Positions 18,017 to 26,962 of a stretch of 64,000 bases of DNA are shown here, one piece after another (position 1 is the stretch's first letter; each line of letters begins with the position of its first letter). Made by a program: the position numbers and the translations under genes. The notes under the pieces are model-generated. The model was not told where the DNA came from. It was given only the letters and a program-made list of their open reading frames with translations, and ran no database searches. This DNA is from Paraburkholderia ultramafica (GTDB lineage: Bacteria > Pseudomonadota > Gammaproteobacteria > Burkholderiales > Burkholderiaceae): positions 1 through 64,000 of the forward strand of contig NZ_CADIKK010000004.1 of NCBI RefSeq assembly GCF_902859915.1, written 5' to 3'.

Positions 18017-18983
18017 CGATCAGGTGTTTGATTAAGTCAGCTGCTACCGTGCTCGACGAGTGTCGTGCATAAACGCGCTCGTAATTGCTTTCGATCTTTT
18101 CGTCCCGGCCCTTGTCGGCGAGAGCGGCCTGAATGGCGGGGGCGATGTCCGATGCGCTGGTGGAGGCGGCGTACCAAACATTGTCGTCAAAGTGTTCGCG
18201 TTGCCAATCCCCATCTACCACGACGAGCGGCTTCTTGACGAACGCACCTTCAAGGCACGAGCGCCCCGGCGGATCGAAGCTCGGCTCCGCGACTACCAGC
18301 GCGTTGGCCAGCGCGGACCTCAACAGCGCGCTGCATGGCTGGATGAACGGCAGGAAGTGAATGCCGCGATGCGCCTCGCGCATGCACTGCCGGTTGTATT
18401 CGTCATCCCTGAACCCGCCCACCATCAGGCCGTTGATTTCAAGCTGGTTGAGCGCCCTGATCAGTTCAAGCTGGTTCTTGACCGGCTCGATCAAGCCGAG
18501 ACACAGGACGTAATCCGACACGTCGCAGACCGTAGGCAGTAAATCTTTATCGGCGGGCGCAAGGAATCGGTCAGATATGCCGGAACCGACCACGACACAC
18601 TTGCCGGGATCGGCGGTAATGTACGTATTGAAATGATCCAGCTCGGTCGACGACTTGAACAGCAGCCGGTCGGCACGCCGCGCAATGGCCTCGATCCGGC
18701 CGATTTCCGCCGCATCCGGCGGGCTCAGCCACCAGACATTGGGCCAGACAAAAAGCTTCTTGCCGTGGTTCACCGTCTCGCGGATGATCGCCTCGCCGTC
18801 CGCATGAACGGAGAAATGCATCACCGCGTCGTAAAAGCGCAGCGGCCGGCTGCGGATGCCGTAGATGTCGGCCTGTACGTCCGAATCGTTGAGGAGTTCG
18901 GCGACCTGCACGAGCTCCGACTCACCGCCGCCGCTCGTCATGAACGCGGTGCTGTGAGTGGTCAGGAGAATCTTGAAATGCAT
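17994..18983 (-). CDS. glycosyltransferase, group 1-like
   Basis: 329 residues from the ATG at 18983, chosen because GGAG lies upstream and the protein then begins with the expected strand MHFKILLTTHSTAFMTSGGGE. The upstream 69 codons of open frame are Arg/Ser/Pro-rich and look like non-coding sequence. The GGGE loop, FVWPNVWWLSPPDA and LCLGLIEPVKNQLELI match a GT-B enzyme. The C-terminal donor region is FDPPGRSCLEGAFVKKP. It resembles the transferase at 7736 in length and opening motif. First gene of the minus-strand group 18983-15453. Confidence 0.8.
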   Translation of the reverse strand: MHFKILLTTHSTAFMTSGGGESELVQVAELLNDSDVQADIYGIRSRPLRFYDAVMHFSVHADGEAIIRETVNHGKKLFVWPNVWWLSPPDAAEIGRIEAIARRADRLLFKSSTELDHFNTYITADPGKCVVVGSGISDRFLAPADKDLLPTVCDVSDYVLCLGLIEPVKNQLELIRALNQLEINGLMVGGFRDDEYNRQCMREAHRGIHFLPFIQPCSALLRSALANALVVAEPSFDPPGRSCLEGAFVKKPLVVVDGDWQREHFDDNVWYAASTSASDIAPAIQAALADKGRDEKIESNYERVYARHSSSTVAADLIKHLIDAGLTNY

Positions 18984-19520
18984 ATTGCGGGCTCCGTCCC
19001 GAATCGTCCAGTGTCGTGGGCGCTGATGCCATGCGCATGGACAGCGCGGCGATAAGTCCGCGTCTGCCAGCGAAACCGGTCCAGGCCGTTTGTCCGTTTG
19101 TCGGCAGGGGCTTGATTTTACGCTAAATCGCCGCGCAGACGACTTGCGCGGCGACGCCCCAGACGGCGGGCTCGTGTCTTCGCGGAGCATTCCGCGCCTT
19201 ACGATACCGAACGCCGCAGCGGCCGCAACCCCGCGCGAGCAGGTGCTGCCGCGTATCGCAGCCCGACGCGGCCCAGGCGGAAGTGCACCTTACCGGGCGC
19301 GGCTCCCGTTATGCCACGGTTGACGACAAATATTTTGTAAGCAGGCGTAAATTCTAGCTATCTCAGGCACTCTCAATAATGATACGAGACGATACTTTCG
19401 TGCGTCGGCCAGAGTAAGTTAGATTGGGTCGGTCCAGAATAATTGGGACGCGAAGATATTGGTTTTCGGTTCCATCTGCAAGATTCGCCTCGACGATATC
19501 CATCAAGCCGGAGACGCAAG
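18984..19520. other. intergenic region without a supported gene
   Basis: 537 bases between divergent genes. From about 19325 the composition becomes AT-rich, with ACAAATATTTTGT at 19326-19338 forming an imperfect inverted repeat and TTGACG at 19320-19325. This looks like promoter DNA, but no well-spaced -10 follows. Open frames in the GC-rich left half look like shadow sequence. Confidence 0.4.
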
Positions 19521-19670
19521 ATGTCGGCATCGACCGAACTTCTCAATACCCTTGCAGCACAGCATCCTGATATTGCAGACCTCATTTTGAGCCTGCACGA
19601 CATTCAGGAAGCCTCCCGGCTGGCTTGCGACAAAAGTTCGGAGTCCATCAAGGTTCAGGTTCGTACGTAG
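19521..19670 (+). CDS. possible small protein, 49 residues
   Basis: ATG at 19521 with GGAG seven bases upstream. The product begins MSASTELLNTLAAQHPDIAD and continues as an amphipathic helical sequence rich in Leu, Asp and Ser, ending at a TAG. It lies 77 bases upstream of the methyltransferase on the same strand, so it could be a leader gene of that unit. I do not recognise it. The good ribosome site and sensible composition are the only support. Confidence 0.4.
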   Translation: MSASTELLNTLAAQHPDIADLILSLHDIQEASRLACDKSSESIKVQVRT

Positions 19671-19747
19671 CGGAATATCAGGCTCAGCGCAATACTGCGG
19701 ACAAACGTGAAATCTGAAAGCTGTGCCGTCCATGACGAGGAGGCAAC

Positions 19748-20956
19748 ATGGCGAATGAAGAGAATGTCAGCATTGCGGAAATTCGTGACAAGCGGCGCCG
19801 TCGTCTATTGAACGGGCTGAACATCCCGGAAATGGTCGGCGTTGAAATAGGCCCGCTTTGTTGGCCACTCGTGCGACGCAGCGACGGCGGCGAAATCATC
19901 TACGTCGATCACACGGATACGCCTCACCTTCGTCAGAAATATCAGGACGATCTCCATCTCGACATCAATGAAATTGTCGATGTCGACGCGGTCTGGGGGC
20001 TCAACACCCTCCATGAAGCGATCAAAGGCCGTTATGTCGACTATGTCGTGGCCTCTCATGTCGTCGAGCATGTTCCCGATCTGGTGACATGGCTAACGGA
20101 ACTGGCCGCCGTCCTCAAACCTACCGGTGAAGTGCGTCTCGCCGTTCCCGACAGACGTTTCACCTTCGACTATTTCCGCCCGGAAAGCCGCTTGCCGGAG
20201 GTTCTGGCGAGCTATATCGCCCGAGCCCGGGTACCTCAACCCTATTCGATACTGGATTACTGCCTCTTCGCCGCCGACGTCTCCGCCGTGGAAGCATGGC
20301 AGAACCGGATCAACCCTGATTCGGCCAAGCGGCATCGCACCTGGCAAGGCGCGCTGCATCTCGCGCGCGACGCATTCGAGAACGGCAACTACCACGACGT
20401 CCATTGCTGGGTTTTCACGCCCCGGTCGTTCGCGAGACTCATCGCCGATCTTTGCAAAATGGAATTGCTCGACTTCGCATGCGAAGGTTTCTGCGACACG
20501 CTTCACAACGAATTCGAATTTTCTGTCGTGATGAGACGCTCACGCGAGCACAGCTATATCGCCGACAGCTGGCGGCGAATGGAGCAGGCGGCCAGCAATG
20601 TGACGCCAGAGATCCCCTTCTGGCGCGCGCGCCGCAAGCTCGAGGAGCTGCGCTCCGGGCAAGATTGCCGCCAGATCACGCCGCGCGTATGCGGACAGCG
20701 CAGCGAACTGGATGCCGACGAACCGCTCGCACCGCCGCCCGGCTTCGACCCGCGCGAATATCTCGTTGCCAATCCGGACGTGGCCGAGGCTGGCGTGGAT
20801 CCCGTCGCTCACTATCAGCACTTCGGGTGGCGCGAAGGGCGTGCGCTGCGCCTGCCGGCTGCGGCTGCGGTTGCAGTTGCAGTTGGAGCAAACGGACAGC
20901 CGCACGAGCTGACTTCTACCGGAAGATGTTCCGCTGATACAGCGCTACATTCCTGA
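19748..20956 (+). CDS. SAM-dependent methyltransferase with C-terminal NPDVA-type module
   Basis: 402 residues, preceded by a strong AGGAGG. The N-terminal half has a class I methyltransferase core: VGVEIGPLCWPLV for motif I, then YVVASHVVEHVPDLVTWL and VLKPTGEVRLAVPDRR. Around residues 332-368 is FDPREYLVANPDVAEAG followed by VAHYQHFGWREGR, a short module often found attached to glycosyltransferases and surface-glycan proteins. The last 30 residues are low-complexity and overlap the convergent membrane gene by 41 bases. Likely role: methylating a sugar on the surface glycan. Confidence 0.8.
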   Translation: MANEENVSIAEIRDKRRRRLLNGLNIPEMVGVEIGPLCWPLVRRSDGGEIIYVDHTDTPHLRQKYQDDLHLDINEIVDVDAVWGLNTLHEAIKGRYVDYVVASHVVEHVPDLVTWLTELAAVLKPTGEVRLAVPDRRFTFDYFRPESRLPEVLASYIARARVPQPYSILDYCLFAADVSAVEAWQNRINPDSAKRHRTWQGALHLARDAFENGNYHDVHCWVFTPRSFARLIADLCKMELLDFACEGFCDTLHNEFEFSVVMRRSREHSYIADSWRRMEQAASNVTPEIPFWRARRKLEELRSGQDCRQITPRVCGQRSELDADEPLAPPPGFDPREYLVANPDVAEAGVDPVAHYQHFGWREGRALRLPAAAAVAVAVGANGQPHELTSTGRCSADTALHS

Positions 20957-23900
20957 TGCCGAACGCGCCGCAGGCATTCGGGTCAGCAACGGTTATTTGC
21001 AGGCCTCGGATCCGTTCGAGCGTGAGCCATCGAGGATAGGCATCCAGCGGGACAATCAACACGCCGTCGTCAGCAGTAAAGCTCAAATGCGCTGCGTCGG
21101 CCGGAACTGACTGCTGGTCGCCCCACCATGCCAGCTTGAATCTCGGCGTAGCGCGACGGTCCACGCAGGAAAACTCGAAGCGGAGCAGGCCCGCGGCATG
21201 GCCTGACACGCCGAGCGTGGACAGGTCGAAGCTCAATTGCGGATTGCCGCCCGTCGCCTTGTAGACGCCCGACTGCGGGCTCAGATCGTGCACTGTCGGG
21301 GTCAACGCGTCGAACGCCGCGACCCGGGTCATCTTCTTCGACAGCGAGCGGTCCGAACGTCCCCAAGCCACCGGAATCTCGCCCAATTCCGGCGTCGCAA
21401 ACGCCGCGTCCTGTAGCGCCAACCGGTACTCCGCCTGCAAAGCCGCTTCGAGCGTCACGTCGATGACGTTGGCATAACCGGCCAGCGCAGGATCGAGCGG
21501 CCCGCCGTCGAGCCAGATCACATGCTGTTCGGCGGACAACTTCACGACCTTGCGCGTCTCGCCGTTGCGCAAACGAATTTGCGTGCCGGGCGCAAACGCG
21601 GACATCGGCGTGCTCGCGTCCAGCGACAACGCGGCTTCGCTGCGGCTTACGCCCCTGTCCCATTTGTCATCCGTCAGGTTTCTGATCCCGACCGTGAGAT
21701 GTTGCCCCTGCCCGGCGACCATCGCCGACGTGCTCAATCCGAGAATGGTGCCGTCCGCCCATACTGGCGTGTAGTGAGCCATCACGAATCGGTACAGCAC
21801 CGGATCTCTCAACGCGAGGCCGCCGCCGTCATACGTGATGTTGTCTGCCGCCAGCAACGCGACACTGGGCAAATCGCGCGATAGTCTTTCGACCGCTCGC
21901 TGCTGCTGTCGAACCGGCGCCATGTTGTACGCCGCCGTCACCGCCATCGTGACCGGCCGGCCGAAATAGAAAGTCTGCGCGTTGTGCGACGTCAGATCGA
22001 GGTAGCCCACGCCCGGTGCCAGCTTGCTATTGAGCAACGTGTTGAGCTTGATGAGCCGTGCCCATTGCTCTTCCTGCACCATCAGCCGCCCGACGTTCGG
22101 CATCCCCACATCCACGCCGCTTTTCAGCGGCGCGACCGGCGATGATGAAGCTACCGCAGACACCACGGTGGAAAAGGCGAGCGTCGTGTAATTCAAGGTT
22201 GCGCTCATCCCCGCGACGAGCACGACCAACGCGACGCGGTTGAACCTGAGCGTCGAGTGCCACGCAACGATGGGAATCAGTACGGACCAGCCGAAAATTG
22301 CCGCGAGGCCCGCGCGCGACATATCGCCTGGATCGATGCGTCCCATCGAGTAAGGCGTCAGCAACAGCGCGAACAGCATCACGACCACCGCCGGCAGGAA
22401 CGCCGCATTGCTGGTCGCGCGATTCTTGATGCCTGAATAGACCATCATCAAACAGAATGCCGGTGCACCGAGCCACAACATCCTTATCGATTCGTAAACG
22501 AGGCCGGATTTCGGACTACCCGGATTCCAGCTGATCGCCCACGGAATGCCGTACGCGACCTGATTGATCGGACCGTTTTCGAGTACGTAGCGGATCGCAC
22601 CGATCAACATCGCGGCCAATGGCGTCACCAGCGCGAGCACCAGAGATGCCACGCAGACCACGGCGAGCGTTTTCCAACCTTCGCGCTCACCACGTCGCCA
22701 CATGCGCCACACCGCTTCGAGCGCCAATATGCCGGAGGCGGCGGCGAGCAACAGACCCGACGGCGGCACTCCCAGCACCACGATCGACGCCGTCACGAGC
22801 CACACCGCGAGCCAGCGTGCCGGCTTCGCCCGCAGCGCGCCGCTGAACCACAAGCACATGAACGGCGTAAAAAACAGAAAAGCGGTTCTGCCGCCGATGA
22901 AGAACGTCGAAACCAGCGCGAGACCCAGGCTTGCGGAATATTCAAAGAGCGCCAAAAAAGCGACGAGTGCCAGCAGCGTCGAAGTCAGCCGGTTTGCATC
23001 GAAAACGCTGGCCGCCGTGCCATCATAGAACACGACCGACAGTAGTCCGGGTAAATCGTCCTCCACGAAACCGTGAGGAGAGATATAGCCGACATAGGGC
23101 ACCACACCGTGGAGGTACGACCACCAGCCGAGCAGGTTCTGCCCGAACTCATAGTCATTCGGCGACATTGACGGGCCGATCGTGTTGCCAAACTTGAAAG
23201 CGATCAGCAGCCCGAACAAGGCGAGCGGCGAGAAGAGCACTTTGTAGCTCTGCTGCTCCTCGCGGCAATACCTGACATAGCGTCGAACGACATCGACTAC
23301 GCCGGCGACGACCAGTGCAACCACCAGCGCCTTCAACGCCCACGTCGTCGAATATTTGGTCAGCGATCCATCAGGAAGCGCGAGCCGTGCCGGATAAAGC
23401 GTCAGGAAAAACAGCGGCAGTCCCAACTGGCCGATGGCGATACTCTTTGGCAAGACTCGCAACACCAGCCTGGGCGCGAAGGCCGAAGCCAGCACCACCA
23501 GAAACAGCACGCCGATGAGCAGATGCGATATCCTGGCGTAACGCGCAACATCGATGGAACCGGCCAGACCCACCGGTGCGCGGCCCATCACAAGTGCAAT
23601 TTCGAGCGGCACGAGCGCCAGCAGAAATGCCGCCAACAGACTCAGCCCGGTCACCCACGGCGACACACGCTCTGGCTTATCCGCTTGCCACCACACCGAC
23701 AGCCCAAGAATCAGCAAGCCTGCCGCGGAGACAAGCTGGATGGTTCTGTCGATCGACGAGCCGGTAATCAATCCCGCGACCATCACCACCGACGGCACCG
23801 ACCACCACAGCAACTGCTCCGCAAAATCTTGCGCGTACGAAGCCTGCGTAGCGTGGTTCTTCAGGTTCCTGATCTGCGCCGACAGACATGCCAGGCCAAC

Positions 23901-24101
23901 GAGCAACACACCGATAAAAAGCAGCGGCGCGGCGAGATCCTGAAACTTCGTATTGGCGCCCCAGGTGATGCTGCCGACAATGAAATCCGCATACGTCGGC
24001 GCCAGCGTCATGCGAAGACCCAGCGCGAGTGCCGCAGCGGCCAGAGAGGCAGACGCCACCACCACGCCCGTTTTTTCTGTGTTTGTTAGTTGGTTTGGCA
24101 T
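20916..24101 (-). CDS. very large polytopic membrane protein, GT-C glycosyltransferase candidate
   Basis: 1061 residues. About the first 630 contain many hydrophobic helices separated by short loops. Residues after about 680 form a soluble region that is probably periplasmic, with YLDLTSHNAQTFYFGRP and a late beta-rich part. That layout (multi-span core plus large C-terminal extracytoplasmic domain) fits GT-C enzymes that use polyprenyl-phosphate sugars. The first extracytoplasmic loop does not show an obvious DxD in what I can read, so the catalytic call is inference. It is last in the same direction as a GtrB-like GT2 and a small EamA-type protein, which strengthens the Gtr-type model. Its 3' end overlaps the convergent methyltransferase. 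Confidence 0.65.
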   Translation of the reverse strand: MPNQLTNTEKTGVVVASASLAAAALALGLRMTLAPTYADFIVGSITWGANTKFQDLAAPLLFIGVLLVGLACLSAQIRNLKNHATQASYAQDFAEQLLWWSVPSVVMVAGLITGSSIDRTIQLVSAAGLLILGLSVWWQADKPERVSPWVTGLSLLAAFLLALVPLEIALVMGRAPVGLAGSIDVARYARISHLLIGVLFLVVLASAFAPRLVLRVLPKSIAIGQLGLPLFFLTLYPARLALPDGSLTKYSTTWALKALVVALVVAGVVDVVRRYVRYCREEQQSYKVLFSPLALFGLLIAFKFGNTIGPSMSPNDYEFGQNLLGWWSYLHGVVPYVGYISPHGFVEDDLPGLLSVVFYDGTAASVFDANRLTSTLLALVAFLALFEYSASLGLALVSTFFIGGRTAFLFFTPFMCLWFSGALRAKPARWLAVWLVTASIVVLGVPPSGLLLAAASGILALEAVWRMWRRGEREGWKTLAVVCVASLVLALVTPLAAMLIGAIRYVLENGPINQVAYGIPWAISWNPGSPKSGLVYESIRMLWLGAPAFCLMMVYSGIKNRATSNAAFLPAVVVMLFALLLTPYSMGRIDPGDMSRAGLAAIFGWSVLIPIVAWHSTLRFNRVALVVLVAGMSATLNYTTLAFSTVVSAVASSSPVAPLKSGVDVGMPNVGRLMVQEEQWARLIKLNTLLNSKLAPGVGYLDLTSHNAQTFYFGRPVTMAVTAAYNMAPVRQQQRAVERLSRDLPSVALLAADNITYDGGGLALRDPVLYRFVMAHYTPVWADGTILGLSTSAMVAGQGQHLTVGIRNLTDDKWDRGVSRSEAALSLDASTPMSAFAPGTQIRLRNGETRKVVKLSAEQHVIWLDGGPLDPALAGYANVIDVTLEAALQAEYRLALQDAAFATPELGEIPVAWGRSDRSLSKKMTRVAAFDALTPTVHDLSPQSGVYKATGGNPQLSFDLSTLGVSGHAAGLLRFEFSCVDRRATPRFKLAWWGDQQSVPADAAHLSFTADDGVLIVPLDAYPRWLTLERIRGLQITVADPNACGAFGIRNVALYQRNIFR

Positions 24102-24151
24102 TGAACATCTCTTTCGTCGCAGATCACGCGCGTGCGAATCGCGCTGTCACA

Positions 24152-24961
24152 TCACGACGGGTTATAAGCGCCGAAGCACGCCTTGAACAGCACCTGCAGC
24201 ACCGACAGATTGCCTCTCACACTGCTGATCTTCGTGGGCACTTCGCCCTTCGGATAGCGTCGCGTCGTCGCGACTTCGAGACAGCGATAGCCGAGCTTCG
24301 GTGCGCGATACGACAGATAGGCCAGCAACTCGTACGTATCGAACACGTCCCTGAACGGAGCGACCCGCGGGTCGAGCAGCATCTTGCGGCTATAGGCCCG
24401 AAACCCCTGCGTCGTATCGGTCCAGTGAAAACCGGAAAAGAGACTGAGCATCGGCGCATGAATCAGCCGGATGGCCAGATCGCGTGACTTGGGCGTATTT
24501 TCCGCAATGCCGCCGGACAGGTAGCGCGACGCCTGAACAAAATCCACGCCGCCCTGCAACTCTTCAATGAAGCGCGGAATCGCGTCGGGATCGTCCTTGT
24601 CGTTGCCGTCGATCGTGACGATGCCCTCGTACCCCTGGTCCAGCGCGAACGCATAAGCGCAGCGCAACTGCGCACTCAACTTGCCGGGCCCGGTCTTGAG
24701 CACCAGCGTGTGAACGCCTTTGCTCTTCAGGAACTCGAGATCGAGCGAACCGTCGGTGCTGCCACCGTCGACGATGATCACATCCGCCGTGCCGGGAATG
24801 CCCAGCGCCGCGATCCGCTCGAGCAGATTGCGGATGCGGGCGCCTTCGTTGATCACCGGAATCACCACGCACCACGGACTGCGCGGCTCCGAAGTGAGCT
24901 GAATCTTGTAAGCGGGAACCTGCCAGGCGGCACGGGCTTCTTGGGGCATGTCGAGTTTCAT
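24152..24961 (-). CDS. GT2 glycosyltransferase, DPM1/polyprenyl-phosphate type
   Basis: 269 residues, soluble GT-A fold. Motifs: CVVIPVINEGARIRNLLERI, DVIIVDGGSTDGSLDL, then TIDGNDKDDPDAIPRFIEEL with the acidic metal site, and TTQGFRAYSRKML, which resembles the dolichyl/undecaprenyl-phosphate sugar synthase acceptor region. It probably forms a polyprenyl-phosphate-linked sugar or adds a sugar to a lipid-linked chain. It is 23 bases downstream of the four-helix membrane protein and upstream of the 1061-residue protein, so all three likely share a transcript. Confidence 0.8.
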   Translation of the reverse strand: MKLDMPQEARAAWQVPAYKIQLTSEPRSPWCVVIPVINEGARIRNLLERIAALGIPGTADVIIVDGGSTDGSLDLEFLKSKGVHTLVLKTGPGKLSAQLRCAYAFALDQGYEGIVTIDGNDKDDPDAIPRFIEELQGGVDFVQASRYLSGGIAENTPKSRDLAIRLIHAPMLSLFSGFHWTDTTQGFRAYSRKMLLDPRVAPFRDVFDTYELLAYLSYRAPKLGYRCLEVATTRRYPKGEVPTKISSVRGNLSVLQVLFKACFGAYNPS

Positions 24962-24984
24962 TGAAGTCTGTGATCTTTTTTATT

Positions 24985-25341
24985 TCACCCTACGCGGGCC
25001 GTGATGAGTGCAACGCCTGCGATGATGAACAGGATCCCCGCACCGACGGTCCAGGGAAAAGGCTCACGAAATATCACCACCGACAGGATCGCGACAGTCG
25101 CAATCGCGCCGGCGGTCAGCACCGGTTGAGCAACGTTGAGCGGCAGCCTGCCGAGCGCCGCCGCGTACAGCAGAAAGGCCGCGCCGTACAGCGTGAGGCC
25201 GAGCCAGAACGGTCCGTTCTTCAGCGCGCCGACTGGATCGCTGAGACTCGGAAACTGCCGTGGCGGCATCATTGCGATTTTGACCAGTACGCTTGCGGAA
25301 GCATTCGATGCGATGCCCAACACCAGAATCAGCCATTTCAT
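24985..25341 (-). CDS. four-helix EamA/SMR-like membrane protein, possible lipid-sugar flippase subunit
   Basis: 118 residues from the ATG that overlaps the previous gene stop (ATGA). Four hydrophobic helices are visible, starting MKWLILVLGIASNASASVLVK and including PLNVAQPVLTAGAIATVAIL and VGAGILFIIAGVALITA. Size and pattern match ArnE/ArnF and EmrE-type proteins, half-size members of the drug/metabolite transporter superfamily. In glycan operons these are thought to flip polyprenyl-phosphate sugars across the inner membrane. Exact role is inferred from context. Confidence 0.75.
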   Translation of the reverse strand: MKWLILVLGIASNASASVLVKIAMMPPRQFPSLSDPVGALKNGPFWLGLTLYGAAFLLYAAALGRLPLNVAQPVLTAGAIATVAILSVVIFREPFPWTVGAGILFIIAGVALITARVG

Positions 25342-26171
25342 GCGGACGCTCCACCGTCCGCCCGATAGCATCGAACGGCCTCGCCGACGGCGCGGCGGAC
25401 CGCGTCCACGGCCGAGCCTGACTTCGGCGCGAGCATTTCGATCGACACCACCTGCTCGGGCAGCAACTCGGTCAGCACCTCGGCCACCGCGAGGTGATTC
25501 GTCCCGCCCTCGCCGAGCGTGACGAGATTCGGTTCACTCGCATGCACGTGGCCGATCAGGTGTGCGTATCGGGTGACGACGTCGCGCGCATTTTCTTCGT
25601 TGATCGTGACCGCTCCCGTGTCCAGCTGCATGCGGATCGCCGGATGCGCGACTGCGGACACGACCGTCGCGGTATCGCGGCTGTTGGTCATGAAATTGGC
25701 GCCGTAGCACGGCGGATTGGGTTCGAGACAAACGAACACCCCATGCTCGGCGGCGATGTCGCCCACGCGGCGGAAGAACGTCACCGCGATATCGTGTGCG
25801 GCGTCGTCGGCGAGGCCGGTGCGGTCACGATTGCGGGGCGAGCCGAAGACGAGCCGTGGCGCGCCCAGACCCGCGCCGATCCGGCACACCGCGCGCAAAT
25901 GCTCCAGCAGCGCTTGCTGCGACTCGGCCGCGCCGAACACATTCAGCCCGGTGGTCCCGAACAGCAGCGACTGCATCCCCGTGATGGCGATTCCGCGCCC
26001 GGACCACCATGCGCGAACGCGCGCGATGTCCGTCGGCTCGGCTGCCTTCGGGTCCGGAAAATACTTGCCGGGGGCCACGTCGATTGCGTCGACGCGATGC
26101 TGCTGCAAGATGTCCGCGACCTGTTGATCGTCGGCGACTTCCCACGCAATGTTCGAAATGGCGATTCTCAT
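25338..26171 (-). CDS. sugar phosphate isomerase/epimerase-like TIM-barrel protein
   Basis: 277 residues, xylose-isomerase-like TIM barrel (AP endonuclease family 2 fold). Candidate metal ligands appear in order in CLEPNPPCYGANF (Glu), MQLDTGAVTI (Asp), IGHVHASEPN (His) and VSIEML (Glu), the expected E-D-H-E set. It should isomerise or epimerise a sugar or cyclitol. Both ends overlap neighbours by four bases, so it is embedded in a translationally coupled operon with an SDR and an FAD oxidoreductase, pointing to synthesis of an unusual sugar. Confidence 0.8.
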   Translation of the reverse strand: MRIAISNIAWEVADDQQVADILQQHRVDAIDVAPGKYFPDPKAAEPTDIARVRAWWSGRGIAITGMQSLLFGTTGLNVFGAAESQQALLEHLRAVCRIGAGLGAPRLVFGSPRNRDRTGLADDAAHDIAVTFFRRVGDIAAEHGVFVCLEPNPPCYGANFMTNSRDTATVVSAVAHPAIRMQLDTGAVTINEENARDVVTRYAHLIGHVHASEPNLVTLGEGGTNHLAVAEVLTELLPEQVVSIEMLAPKSGSAVDAVRRAVGEAVRCYRADGGASA

Positions 26172-26962
26172 GCGCGCCCCGCCGCTTCGCCAGCGGCCTT
26201 CAGCGGCTCGGACTGCGCATACGACCGGACCGCCTGAATGGTTTCGCGCTTGCTGTACTGATACGAGCCCGTCGCGCCGAACAGCCCGGCATGCACGGTG
26301 CGGAAATCGTAACTCGCGGGGTGCGCCGCCGTCGCCTGATCGAATGGTTTGCCGAAGCCCGCTTCTGAAACTTCAGCCACCGTGATCGGCTCGGCAGTCA
26401 AATGCAAAAGCTTCAGACCGGCGGCAAGCGCGGTCTGGATGTCGTGCCAGAGGTTCACCATCGGATAGAACTGGAACGAGCCGCGGCTATCGATCGCGTG
26501 AAGATTGTTGTCGTTCAGGAAATCGAAAATGACGTTCTTACGCAGTCCCGGTCCGACGAGCCCAGGCAGACGAACGATCAGATGGCTGGGAAAATGCGTC
26601 TCGACGAATTTCTCCAGCAGGCGCCGATGCAAGCCATAAGCATGCAGGCCTTCCTCATCCACCGGCGTGTTCTCGTCGACGCCGACGGGATTCCTGAACA
26701 CGTCGACCGTACTGATCAGCACGAACGTGTCGCACTGAACCGTCGACAGGTGATCGATCAGCCCTTCGATCTTCTCGCGGTCCGCCTCGGGTTGCGCATT
26801 GGCGATCCACTTCTGCGCCGGCGCGCCCGCGCCGACCACGAGACCGAACGACGACCCGCGGATCTGCTCGATGTTGGTCGAGCGGAATTGCGCATCGAAA
26901 TGTTTTTGCTTCAGCAGGGTCGATCCCACAAACCCCGTATATCCAATCAGTGCATCGTTCAT
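26168..26962 (-). CDS. NAD(P)-dependent epimerase/dehydratase-like protein (SDR)
   Basis: 264 residues with a shortened SDR pattern. MNDALIGYTGFVGSTLLKQ supplies the GxxGxxG site, then FVLISTVDVFRNP and HAYGLHRRLLEKFVE. The normal YxxxK catalytic pair reads Y-G-L-H-R here, so the lysine is replaced by arginine and the activity may be altered or the protein may act as a reductase variant. Ends overlap both neighbours (ATGA). A role in making the special sugar of this operon is inferred. Confidence 0.75.
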   Translation of the reverse strand: MNDALIGYTGFVGSTLLKQKHFDAQFRSTNIEQIRGSSFGLVVGAGAPAQKWIANAQPEADREKIEGLIDHLSTVQCDTFVLISTVDVFRNPVGVDENTPVDEEGLHAYGLHRRLLEKFVETHFPSHLIVRLPGLVGPGLRKNVIFDFLNDNNLHAIDSRGSFQFYPMVNLWHDIQTALAAGLKLLHLTAEPITVAEVSEAGFGKPFDQATAAHPASYDFRTVHAGLFGATGSYQYSKRETIQAVRSYAQSEPLKAAGEAAGRA

